From: Candidatus Eisenbacteria bacterium
GTDB taxonomy: Bacteria; Eisenbacteria; RBG-16-71-46; JACRLI01
DNA: 64,000 bases
Assembly (NCBI GenBank): GCA_016235265.1
Contig: JACRLI010000019.1
Location: forward strand, 114,351 to 178,350
Reading direction: 5' to 3'
Part shown: in pieces, positions 50,501 through 56,844 of the stretch
Position numbering within the stretch: the stretch's first letter is position 1
Layout: each line of letters begins with the position of its first letter
Translations under genes and position numbers: made by a program
The notes under the pieces: generated by a model
Told to the model about the DNA's origin: nothing
What the model saw: only the letters and a program-made list of their open reading frames with translations
Database searches by the model: none

Positions 50501-50590
50501 TACACCGCCTGGAAGAAGCCCGAAGCCCTGGCCACCTGGCGCGCCGTGCAGGGCGGGCAGGCGCCGCCGGCGGCCAGGGGAACCAACTGA
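47588..50590 (+). CDS. Membrane Ser/Thr protein kinase with TPR sensor domain
   Basis: This is a 1000-residue kinase. Residues 1-80 are a Pro/Thr-rich tail with repeated DRTISVGG/ERTITVGA motifs that could be autophosphorylated. The kinase domain covers about 85-365 (LGEGGMGIVYEAEQQN, VALKVV near 114, HRDLKPSNI near 213, DFGLARI near 248, YMSPEQARG). One transmembrane helix lies near 400-421 (LVAGVAATFVVLVAGVVV). An Ala-rich coiled coil spans 425-535, and kinesin-light-chain-type TPRs fill 550-990 (FRQALEIKRAALGDDHPLVA, AEDAFTRGIGILRHGLGEQH). The frame is open to 47450, but ATG 47588 has a GGAGG. This layout is frequent in Planctomycetes-like bacteria. The next gene encodes an exported TWGN-tailed protein. 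Confidence 0.9.
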   Translation: MSLDPRKPDRGNVPRGPEPASEFDRTLATGPDLAASSGASPEDVPDRTISVGGSGPAVPERTITVGATVSASPGADPGLAGETVGRYRILGKLGEGGMGIVYEAEQQNPRRHVALKVVRGGHFVDESTVRMFQREADTLARLRHPNIGAIYESGRTDDGQHFFAMELVRGENMDVYLGRRPKAVSQDEIRFRLALFRRIAEAVHYAHQRGVIHRDLKPSNIIVTDETASEGTVVSSTGVRTPEVKILDFGLARITEGDVQMSQVTEVGVIKGTLPYMSPEQARGSGELIDVRTDVYALGVILYEMLTGSKPYDVGRGSLVEAVRVICEEAPKSLRLTMSGGRRLDPDIETIVGKALEKDVEHRYASAAAMAEDVDRYLSSQPILARPPSTLYQLQKFARRNRALVAGVAATFVVLVAGVVVSSLQAVRATRAEDLAKSRMSRALSAEALAKSRQKESEQARLLAERHQVEAEHERASALAARSAAERSRSAAVKARAAAESARESAETARAAEAAQRAAAEASGERARTEAAKATAINRFLQDMLATADPWAGEGGRVTLDAALQKAQGKIGTTFQAQPEVDFAVRRTVASAFEGVGRFAQAESLLSGGIERLSKEPDAPPGILAGFQRELGGTLLRAGEYDRAELQIREALRLQALAGSLTSDTMVSTLNQQAVAMAYRGRYTQADSVVRVAGDILRREGRERGPAAPGVLSTQAYLATNWKEDYQAADRLYQSQYDVLRSLLGDHAMETSDVLEELATNRVRLNDFTAADSLFRQALEIKRAALGDDHPLVAHLLENRGNVLMRSGRMDETLETLRRVLGIRQHGLGPESVPVGRTWTNLGSVYTRAGRLAEAEDAFTRGIGILRHGLGEQHPDLAAALRDRTTLQVQQGRMKDAEKSMREALAIRVGHSPPGSPAVTGYQFALAAILKDRRDFSGAEAILLQARAQADSARGSKDPAVAKATEALVELYTAWKKPEALATWRAVQGGQAPPAARGTN

Positions 50591-50605
50591 GTTGAAGTCC
50601 ACCGG

Positions 50606-50628
50606 CCCGGTCCCTCGAAGGGACCGGG
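50606..50628 (+). terminator. Hairpin between kinase and exported protein
   Basis: CCCGGTCCCT and AGGGACCGGG pair perfectly around a 3-nt CGA loop, 15 bp after the kinase stop and 29 bp before the next ATG. It may terminate kinase transcription or set differential expression within an operon. Confidence 0.55.
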
Positions 50629-50657
50629 GCATCTGTTCCATCCCAGAGGAGGTCCCC

Positions 50658-51335
50658 ATGAACCTGGCTCACATATTCGCATCGCGGACCCACGCCACGC
50701 GCCCGGCACCGCCGGGGCTGCTCATCGCCCTGGTGGCGGCAGCCCTGACCGTGCTGGCGGGCAGCGCGCTGGCCCAGAACTGGAACGAGGCCGGCGACGC
50801 CGGCAACATGGTGTTCGGCGCGCAACAGACCTCGGGAGCCGGCGCGCTGACCACCATCAACGGCAACCTGCACAGCGCCGGCGACGTGGACATGTTCTGC
50901 ATCCGGGTCACCGACCCGGCCAACTTCCGCGCGTACCTCAACTGCGTGATCCACCAGGAGAACCACCTGTTCCTGTTCAACGGGGCCAGCATGGGCCTCA
51001 CGCACAACGACGGCTGCGCCGCCGGCCAGAGTTCCATCGGCGCGCCGCTGGTTCCGACCATCGGCACCTACTACCTCGCGGTGGGCGGCTGGGGCGCGCT
51101 GGCGATCAACGGGCCGAGCAACCAGTTGTGGACGTTCTCGGCCGGCAATCCGATCGTCGGTCAGCGCGCGCCGGACGGTCCCGGCGCGGGACTGCCGCTC
51201 AACCTCTGGGCCGGGGGAAACCTGAGCGTGATCGGCACCAACTACACGGTGCACCTGGTGGGCGCGGCGTTCTGCAACGCCACCACGCCGGTCGGGGCCC
51301 GCACGTGGGGGAACATCCGCTCGATCTACCGGTAG
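50658..51335 (+). CDS. Exported PPC-like protein with TWGN C-terminal tail
   Basis: This 225-residue protein has an N-terminal signal (GLLIALVAAALTVLAGSALA) and a mature beta-rich domain. Its N-terminal part resembles the bacterial pre-peptidase C-terminal (PPC) fold (GNLHSAGDVDMFCIRVTDPA, NHLFLFNGASMGLTHNDGC, IGTYYLAVGGWG). The last residues are TTPVGARTWGNIRSIYR, matching the tail of the unrelated exported protein at 39476, including the TTPV lead-in. The function is unknown; PPC domains often mediate secretion or surface binding. An AGAGGAGG site precedes the ATG. Confidence 0.75.
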   Translation: MNLAHIFASRTHATRPAPPGLLIALVAAALTVLAGSALAQNWNEAGDAGNMVFGAQQTSGAGALTTINGNLHSAGDVDMFCIRVTDPANFRAYLNCVIHQENHLFLFNGASMGLTHNDGCAAGQSSIGAPLVPTIGTYYLAVGGWGALAINGPSNQLWTFSAGNPIVGQRAPDGPGAGLPLNLWAGGNLSVIGTNYTVHLVGAAFCNATTPVGARTWGNIRSIYR

Positions 51336-51486
51336 GGTTGGAATTCGCGCCGGCGGCATTTGCGCCCGGGGTGGGCTGCGTTCTCGCGGGCCCCATCCCG
51401 GGCGCCGATGCGTTATCATGTGCGGCCTGGGCTGGCCGGTCTTCGCGCGTCGGGTCGCGCGCCGCCGCCGGTCCCGCGGGAGGACC

Positions 51487-52128
51487 ATGCCGCCGCCACC
51501 GTGTACCGAGCTCGCACAGGCTGTCGTGGAGGGAAACGTCGCCGCCGCGCGCCGGCTGGCGCGGGAGTGGGGTGAAGCGGGGGGGGAGCCGCTGCGCGCG
51601 ATCGAGGAAGGCTTCGCCCCCGGCATCCGGCGCGTCGGGGAGCTGTGGGAGGAAGGCGAGTACTTCCTCCCGGAGTTGATCCAGGGCGCCGAGGCCATGA
51701 AGGCCGCCATGGAGGCGCTGGGCCCGTGGATGGCCGCCGCGCACGTGGGCCAGCCCCGCAAGGGATGCGTGGTGATCGGCACCATCCAGGGCGACCTGCA
51801 CGACATCGGCAAGAGCCTGGTGGCGACGATGCTCACCGCCCACGGCTTCGAGGTGCACGACCTCGGCAGCGACGTGCCGGTGGCTGCCTTCGTGGATGCG
51901 GCGCGCACGCGACGTGCCGACATCGTGGCTGTCTCCGCCCTGCTTACCACCACCATGGGCCTGCAGCGGGAGGTGGCGGACGCGGTCCGGGCGGCGGGGC
52001 TGGGCTGGCCGGTCCGGATCCTGGTGGGTGGCGCGCCGACGGGCCCGGCATGGGCCGCGGAGATCGGCGCCCACCACGCGGAGAATGCCCTGCGTGCCGT
52101 CGCGATGGCGGAGAGCCTGGTGTCGTGA
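51487..52128 (+). CDS. Corrinoid-binding protein of a methyltransferase system
   Basis: This 213-residue protein carries a methyl group on cobalamin between two methyltransferases. Residues 1-85 are the helical cap domain (AQAVVEGNVAAARRLAREWG, GIRRVGELWEEGEYFLPELI, QGAEAMKAAMEALGPWM). Residues 90-213 are the B12-binding Rossmann domain with the base-off motif GDLHDIGKSLV (His near 104, whose side chain replaces the lower cobalt ligand) and the downstream VSALLTTTM and VGGAPTGPAWA segments. It is of the MtbC/MttC/MtgC class. GGGAGGACC precedes the ATG. The homocysteine methyltransferase gene begins 16 bp after it, so they form one operon. Confidence 0.92.
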   Translation: MPPPPCTELAQAVVEGNVAAARRLAREWGEAGGEPLRAIEEGFAPGIRRVGELWEEGEYFLPELIQGAEAMKAAMEALGPWMAAAHVGQPRKGCVVIGTIQGDLHDIGKSLVATMLTAHGFEVHDLGSDVPVAAFVDAARTRRADIVAVSALLTTTMGLQREVADAVRAAGLGWPVRILVGGAPTGPAWAAEIGAHHAENALRAVAMAESLVS

Positions 52129-52144
52129 CCTTGAGCCGGCCGCG

Positions 52145-53077
52145 ATGAGCCCCTTCCTCGACCGCCTCGCCCGGGGACCGTGCCTGCTGCTGGATGGCGG
52201 CTTGGGCAGCGAGCTCATCGCCCGGGGCCTGCCTCCGGGCGCGCCCCCCGACCTGTGGACCCTCGAACGCCCCGAAGAGATCCTCGCCGTCCACCGCGCG
52301 TACGTGGAATCCGGCAGCGACGTCGTCCATGCGAACACCTTTGGCGCCAATGCGGCCCGGCTCGCGTGCTTCGGCCTGCTGGAGCGGCGGGCCGAGGTGA
52401 ACCGCGCGGCCGTCCGGCTGGCCCGCGAATCGGGCGCCTCCCTGGTGGTGGCCGACATCGGGCCCACGGGGGAGTACCTGCCGCCCGTGGGCCACGGCGA
52501 TCCCGCGCGCTGGCGCGCGCACTTCCTGGAGCAGGCCCGCATCCTGTCGGATGCCGGCGTGGACGCCTTCCACGTGGAGACCATGAGCGACCTGCGCGAA
52601 GCCCTGGTGGCGCTCGAGGCGCTGCGCGAGGCGGCCCCCGGGGTTCCGGCCATGGTCTCGCTGACCTTCGATCGCAAGAAGCGGGGCTTCTTCACCCTGA
52701 TGGGCGACGCCGCGGTGGCTTCCCTGGCCCGGTTGCGCGAGGCGGGGGCGGACGCCGTGGGCGCCAACTGCACCCTGGCGAGCGGCGACATGCGCGACCT
52801 GGCGCTGGAGGCCGCCGCCGCGGGGCTGGCCCCGCTGGTGTTCCAGCCCAACGCGGGGCAGCCGGAGCGGCTGGCGCACGGGGTGCGCTACGCCCAGGAG
52901 CCGGACCGGTTCGCGGCGGAGATGGCCCCGCTGGCGGGGGTCGCGGGCGTGGCGGCACTGGGCGGATGTTGCGGGACGGACCCGCGCTTCATCGCGGCGC
53001 TGCGCGCCAGGCTGGACGTGATTGCGGCGGGCCCGGCATCGCCGGGCCGCGCGGGAAGTGTGGAGGGCACCGCATGA
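52145..53077 (+). CDS. Homocysteine S-methyltransferase (MetH N-domain type)
   Basis: This 310-residue barrel protein transfers a methyl group to homocysteine, making methionine. It shows LLDGGLGSELIARG, the Hcy-binding HANTFGAN, GANCTLASGD (Zn ligand Cys near residue 207) and GGCCGTDPRFIAAL (Zn ligands Cys near 273-274). There is no folate or cobalamin domain, so the methyl donor must come from a partner; the B12 protein encoded just upstream is the obvious candidate. S-methylmethionine-dependent enzymes have a similar fold, so that substrate is not excluded. The stop overlaps the next start by ATGA. Confidence 0.9.
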   Translation: MSPFLDRLARGPCLLLDGGLGSELIARGLPPGAPPDLWTLERPEEILAVHRAYVESGSDVVHANTFGANAARLACFGLLERRAEVNRAAVRLARESGASLVVADIGPTGEYLPPVGHGDPARWRAHFLEQARILSDAGVDAFHVETMSDLREALVALEALREAAPGVPAMVSLTFDRKKRGFFTLMGDAAVASLARLREAGADAVGANCTLASGDMRDLALEAAAAGLAPLVFQPNAGQPERLAHGVRYAQEPDRFAAEMAPLAGVAGVAALGGCCGTDPRFIAALRARLDVIAAGPASPGRAGSVEGTA

Positions 53078-55206
53078 GCGCGCGCACTCTCGAAGTGCCG
53101 CTGAAGCGGGAGGACGTCCTGCATTTCCTGGGTTATCGGGGGCGGGGTGCGCCCGCGGCCTGGATCGAGGCGGGCCTGGGGCCGGCGATGGAGGACGCGC
53201 GCGCGCTGATCGCGCCCCGGGGCGTGAGCGTGTCCCCCCCGGCCGAGGCGGTCCTGGCGCTCGGGCTGCAGCCGCGGGTCGGAGCCCGGTTGGAACTGGG
53301 ACTGGTGACCGTGGGCCCGGCCCTCGGGAAGCGGGTGGTGGAGCTGCTGGAGCGGGGCGAGCCCACCCGGGCGCTGTTGCTGGATGCCTCCGGGAGCGCG
53401 GCGGTGGAGGAGGCTGCGGACGCGCTCGAGGGCACCCTGCACCCGGGGCCGGTCCCGCGGCGCTTCAGCCCCGGCTATGGCGACTGGCCCCTGGAAGCGC
53501 AGCGCGGGCTGTTCCCGCTTCTGCCGCACGCGGAGCTGGGGGTGCAACTGCTGCCTTCGTGCCTGATGTCACCGCACAAGTCGATCTCGTTCGCGGTGTG
53601 GGTGGGTGGCGAGGAGCCCCGGGGTGTCCCGTCGGAATGCCGCGGCAGCCGCTGCGCGAGTTGTGGATGGACCACGTGTCCGTATCGCCACGACGCGCCG
53701 CCGGAAGGGCAGCCCGGGGGGGGAACGGGGGACGAGGACGGAGGAAACGTCATGAGCGAGAGCCTGCGGCCGAAACTCACGCTGTTTCCCGAGGCGGAGC
53801 CGGCGCGCATCGTGGAGGAAGGCTGCCGGGTGCTCGAGACGGTCGGCGTGCGGGTGGAGAACGACGCAGGCCGCCGGCTGCTCTCCGGGGCGGGGGCGCG
53901 GGAGACGAACGGGCGGCATCACATTCCCGAGACCCTGGTGCGCGCCTCGCTGGCCGGCGCGCCCGGGCGGCTGGCGCTTCACGACGTCCGCGGCGGGCTC
54001 GCGTGCGACCTGGGGGGCGACCGGGTCCACTTCGACCCGGGCTCGGCCGCGATCCACGTGCTGGACGCGGGCACCGGGCGCCGGCGAGAGGCCACCACGG
54101 CGGACGTGATTCGCCTGGTGCAGCTGGTGGACCGGCTGCCGCTCTACGCGGCGCAGTCCACCGCGCTGCTGCCCTCCGACGTGCCGCGCGAGCTGGGGGA
54201 CCGCTTCCGGCTGTACCTGGCGCTGCGCCACGGCAGCAAGCCGGTGATCACCGGCACGTTCCTCAAGGACGGCTTCGCCCCGATGCGCGACATGCTGGCG
54301 GTGGTGCGCGGTGGCGCGGCGGAACTGGCGGCGCGGCCCCTGGCGGTGTTCGACTGCTGTCCCAGCCCGCCCCTGAAGTGGAGCGACCTCACGTGCCAGT
54401 CGCTGCTGGACTGCGCGCGCTCCGGGATCCCCGCGGAGCTGATTTCCATGCCGCTCACCGGCGCCACGTCGCCGGTGACGCTGCGCGAGGCGGTGGTGCA
54501 GCACTGCGCGGAGAGTCTGTCCGGAGTGGTGCTGCACCAGCTCGCGTGCCCGGGGGCGCCGATCGTGTGGGGCGGGGCGCCCTCGGCCTTCGACATGCGG
54601 CACGGCACCACCCCGATGGGCGCCGTCGAGACGATGATGATCTGCGTGGGCTACGCGCAGGTGGGCAAGAGCCTGGGCTTGCCGGTGCACGGCTACCTGG
54701 GGCTCTCCGACGCCAAGACGCCCGACTACCAGGCCGGTCTGGAGAGCGGCATCGGCGCGGTGCTGGCGGCGCTGGCCGGGATCCACATGGTGTCCGGGCC
54801 GGGGGCGCTGGACTACATCCTCACCCAGTCGCTGGAGAAGCTGGTGCTGGACCACGAGGCCTGCGCCATGGCGTTGCGCCTGGCGCGCGGCATCGCACGA
54901 CACGGCGAAGATCCGGTGGCGCTGATCGCGGAGCTCGTGGACCGCGGCGAGTTCCTCTCGCACGAGCACACCCGCGCCCACTGGCGGGAGGAACTGTCGG
55001 TGCCCTCGGCGGCGATCGACCGCCAGACCTACGGCGACTGGGAGGCCTCCGGCGCGAAGACCGCCCTGGACCGCGCCCGCGCGGAAGTGGAGCGGCTGCT
55101 CTCGAGGGAGAAGCCGCCGGCCCTGCCGGAGGACCGGCTGGCCGCACTGGACGAAGTGATGGCCGCCGAGGCCCGCCGCGTGGGCTGGACCCTCCCGCGA
55201 GCCTGA
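53074..55206 (+). CDS. B12-reactivation domain fused in frame to MttB-family methyltransferase
   Basis: One open frame of 710 codons encodes two proteins usually made separately. Residues 1-226 resemble the MetH activation-domain family, which binds SAM and reduces inactive cob(II)alamin: LKREDVLHFLGYRGRG, FSPGYGDWPLEAQRGLFPLL, LGVQLLPSCLMSPHKSISFA, then a Cys cluster CRGSRCASCGWTTCPYR. Residues 227-710 (from MSESLRPKLTLFPEAEPARI) are a non-pyrrolysine MttB-family methyltransferase (RFRLYLALRHGSKPVITGTF, CCPSPPLKWSDLTCQSLLDC, PIVWGGAPSAFDMRHGTTPM, KTPDYQAGLESGIGAVLAAL), which takes methyl groups from quaternary amines such as glycine betaine. There is no stop between them. An internal GGAGG and ATG at 53752 could give the 484-residue MttB alone, and an 8-G run at 53716-53723 could hide a frameshift. 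Confidence 0.82.
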   Translation: MSARTLEVPLKREDVLHFLGYRGRGAPAAWIEAGLGPAMEDARALIAPRGVSVSPPAEAVLALGLQPRVGARLELGLVTVGPALGKRVVELLERGEPTRALLLDASGSAAVEEAADALEGTLHPGPVPRRFSPGYGDWPLEAQRGLFPLLPHAELGVQLLPSCLMSPHKSISFAVWVGGEEPRGVPSECRGSRCASCGWTTCPYRHDAPPEGQPGGGTGDEDGGNVMSESLRPKLTLFPEAEPARIVEEGCRVLETVGVRVENDAGRRLLSGAGARETNGRHHIPETLVRASLAGAPGRLALHDVRGGLACDLGGDRVHFDPGSAAIHVLDAGTGRRREATTADVIRLVQLVDRLPLYAAQSTALLPSDVPRELGDRFRLYLALRHGSKPVITGTFLKDGFAPMRDMLAVVRGGAAELAARPLAVFDCCPSPPLKWSDLTCQSLLDCARSGIPAELISMPLTGATSPVTLREAVVQHCAESLSGVVLHQLACPGAPIVWGGAPSAFDMRHGTTPMGAVETMMICVGYAQVGKSLGLPVHGYLGLSDAKTPDYQAGLESGIGAVLAALAGIHMVSGPGALDYILTQSLEKLVLDHEACAMALRLARGIARHGEDPVALIAELVDRGEFLSHEHTRAHWREELSVPSAAIDRQTYGDWEASGAKTALDRARAEVERLLSREKPPALPEDRLAALDEVMAAEARRVGWTLPRA
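53740..53754 (+). promoter_or_regulatory. Internal ribosome-binding site and ATG of the MttB part
   Basis: GGAGG (53740-53744) lies 7 nt before an in-frame ATG (53752) where similarity to MttB-family proteins begins. This is as good a start as any other gene in the operon has, so the MttB part may also be made as a separate 484-residue protein. Confidence 0.6.
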
Positions 55207-55338
55207 CCATTCTGCGAACCCGCCCATCGGGGCCCTTCGCCGTCCCCTGGTGCCGGTCCCGCACGCCCCTCAAGATGCGCCCCCCACGGCCGATAACAGC
55301 CCAATGGACCCAGGCCCTCGCTGGCCGGAGGATGCACG

Positions 55339-56214
55339 ATGAATGAAGTCAGAAAGAAGCGCCTTGCGGTCGTTCGTGGCGGCACCGCCTCCGGGGCCGG
55401 GACCCCGGACCTCCCCGCCCGCATGTCCCGCAAGGACTACGAGAAGGGCAAGGCCCGTCTCCAGATTGAACTGCTGAAGATGCAGAACTGGGTGAAGGCC
55501 AGCGGGGAACGCGTGGTCATCCTCTTCGAGGGGCGGGACGCCGCCGGCAAGGGCGGCACCATCAAGCGGTTCATGGAGCACCTGAACCCGCGCGGCGCGC
55601 ACGTGGTGGCGCTGCAGAAGCCCTCCGACGTGGAGCGGGGCCAGTGGTACTTCCAGCGCTATATCGCGGAGATGCCCACGGCGGGTGAGATCGTCCTCTT
55701 CGACCGCTCCTGGTACAACCGCGCGGGCGTCGAGAGGGTGATGGGATTCTGCACCCCCCGCGAGCACCTCGAGTTCCTGAGGCAGGCCCCGGTGCTGGAG
55801 CGCATGCTGGTGGGTTCCGGGATCCGGCTGTACAAGCTGTGGTTCTCGGTCTCGCGGGAGGAACAGGCCCGGCGCTTCCGGGAGCGTCAGCGCGACCCGC
55901 TCAAGCAGTGGAAGCTGAGCCCCATTGATGTCGCCTCCTTCGGAAAGTGGGACCAGTACACGCAGGCGAAGGAGGAGATGTTCTTCCACACCGACACGCC
56001 GGACGCCCCGTGGACGGTGATCAAGTCCGACGACAAGAAGCGGGCCCGGCTGGAGAGCATGCGATTCCTGCTGCACTCCCTGCCCTACGAGGGGAAGGAC
56101 CTCAAGCTCGTGACCGCGCCGGATGCGCGGCTCGTCGGTCACGCCCGGGACCTGTTCGAGCGCGGAGAACGCAAGATCCTGGACCTGCCGAGGAAGATCG
56201 AGAAGGCCGCGTAG
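55339..56214 (+). CDS. ppk2: Polyphosphate kinase 2
   Basis: This 291-residue PPK2-family enzyme transfers phosphate between polyphosphate and nucleotides, usually making ATP or GTP from polyphosphate. Walker A is FEGRDAAGKGGTIKRF (near residues 66-80). The Walker B/lid region is GEIVLFDRSWYNRAGVERVM (near 116-135), followed by YKLWFSVSREEQARRFRERQ and SPIDVASFGKWDQYTQAKEE. Length and motifs fit a one-domain PPK2; the subclass cannot be set from sequence alone. A GGAGG lies upstream of the ATG. Its 3' end overlaps the convergent VTT gene tail by 76 bp. Confidence 0.94.
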   Translation: MNEVRKKRLAVVRGGTASGAGTPDLPARMSRKDYEKGKARLQIELLKMQNWVKASGERVVILFEGRDAAGKGGTIKRFMEHLNPRGAHVVALQKPSDVERGQWYFQRYIAEMPTAGEIVLFDRSWYNRAGVERVMGFCTPREHLEFLRQAPVLERMLVGSGIRLYKLWFSVSREEQARRFRERQRDPLKQWKLSPIDVASFGKWDQYTQAKEEMFFHTDTPDAPWTVIKSDDKKRARLESMRFLLHSLPYEGKDLKLVTAPDARLVGHARDLFERGERKILDLPRKIEKAA

Positions 56215-56714
56215 CCCGGATTCTCCGGGACTGCGGGCAGATACGCGGAAGGGCGGTCGCGCTCAGCGGCCGCCCTTCCGCTTGCGGCGCCCCTGGTCCA
56301 GCGCAGGAGGAAATAATAGGGGAGCGCGCCCAGCACGATGGCCAGCCCGTAGCGCGGCACCGGGTAGCCGCCCGCGGCGGCCACCAGCTTCAAGGGGGCA
56401 TCCGGGAGCGGGGTGGCACGCGCCACCAGGATGGCGAGGAAGGACACCGACGGATTCGCGCGCATCACCGTTTCGAGCCGCTCGCGCGAGGGGGCCAGTC
56501 GGCGCATCCACGGCCGCCCCGAGGCCATCACCCAGCGCAGCGCCAGCAGCTGCAGCATGCTTCCCCCCGCGCTGGCCACGCTCCCCGCCAGCGCGACCTG
56601 CCAGGCCGGGTGGAACTTGCCGTACTCCAGCAGCAGCGGGGTGGTGGCGAATGCGAAGGTGGCGCCGTCGGCGAAGAGCAGCGCGCACAGCAGCCACAGG
56701 GATTCTGGGTTCAC
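56139..56714 (-). CDS. VTT/DedA-like membrane protein, probable C-terminal frameshift
   Basis: This 191-residue protein starts at a GTG and has the VTT (SNARE-associated/DedA) fold: PLLLEYGKFHPAWQVALAGS, GSMLQLLALRWVM, SVSFLAILVARATPLPDAP, and LAIVLGALPYYFLLRW. DedA relatives are flippase-like membrane proteins. The last 45 residues (GAASGRAAAERDRPSAYLPA onward) do not look like the family. They run through the PPK2 terminator hairpin and overlap ppk2 in antisense. Adding one base to the CCCC run at 56290-56293 would restore a basic tail, RWTRGRRKRKGGR, ending at 56263 just before the hairpin. A 1-bp deletion, real or from sequencing, is therefore likely. Confidence 0.7.
   Translation of the reverse strand: MNPESLWLLCALLFADGATFAFATTPLLLEYGKFHPAWQVALAGSVASAGGSMLQLLALRWVMASGRPWMRRLAPSRERLETVMRANPSVSFLAILVARATPLPDAPLKLVAAAGGYPVPRYGLAIVLGALPYYFLLRWTRGAASGRAAAERDRPSAYLPAVPENPGYAAFSIFLGRSRILRSPRSNRSRA
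56245..56281 (+). terminator. Hairpin downstream of ppk2
   Basis: GCGGAAGGGCGG and CCGCCCTTCCGC form a perfect 12-bp stem with a 13-nt loop, 30 bp after the ppk2 stop. It also marks the presumed original end of the convergent VTT gene, so it may serve both directions. Confidence 0.6.
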
Positions 56715-56844
56715 GAGGGCGCAGGGTACGCCTTCCGGGGGCCGATGACCACCGCCGCCTCCGGATCCCGCCGCCGGGACGTCAGCCGGCTTCTCCCTGT
56801 GGGTGAGACAACCCCCGAAAACCGCTGCAACACAGCGCGATAGA

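Noticed and set aside
51336-51486. A cobalamin riboswitch before the corrinoid-protein operon
   Set aside because: No B12-box-like conserved segment could be found in the 151-bp gap.
53752-55206. A pyrrolysine-containing trimethylamine methyltransferase (true MttB)
   Set aside because: The frame has no in-frame TAG, so it belongs to the non-pyrrolysine MttB group.
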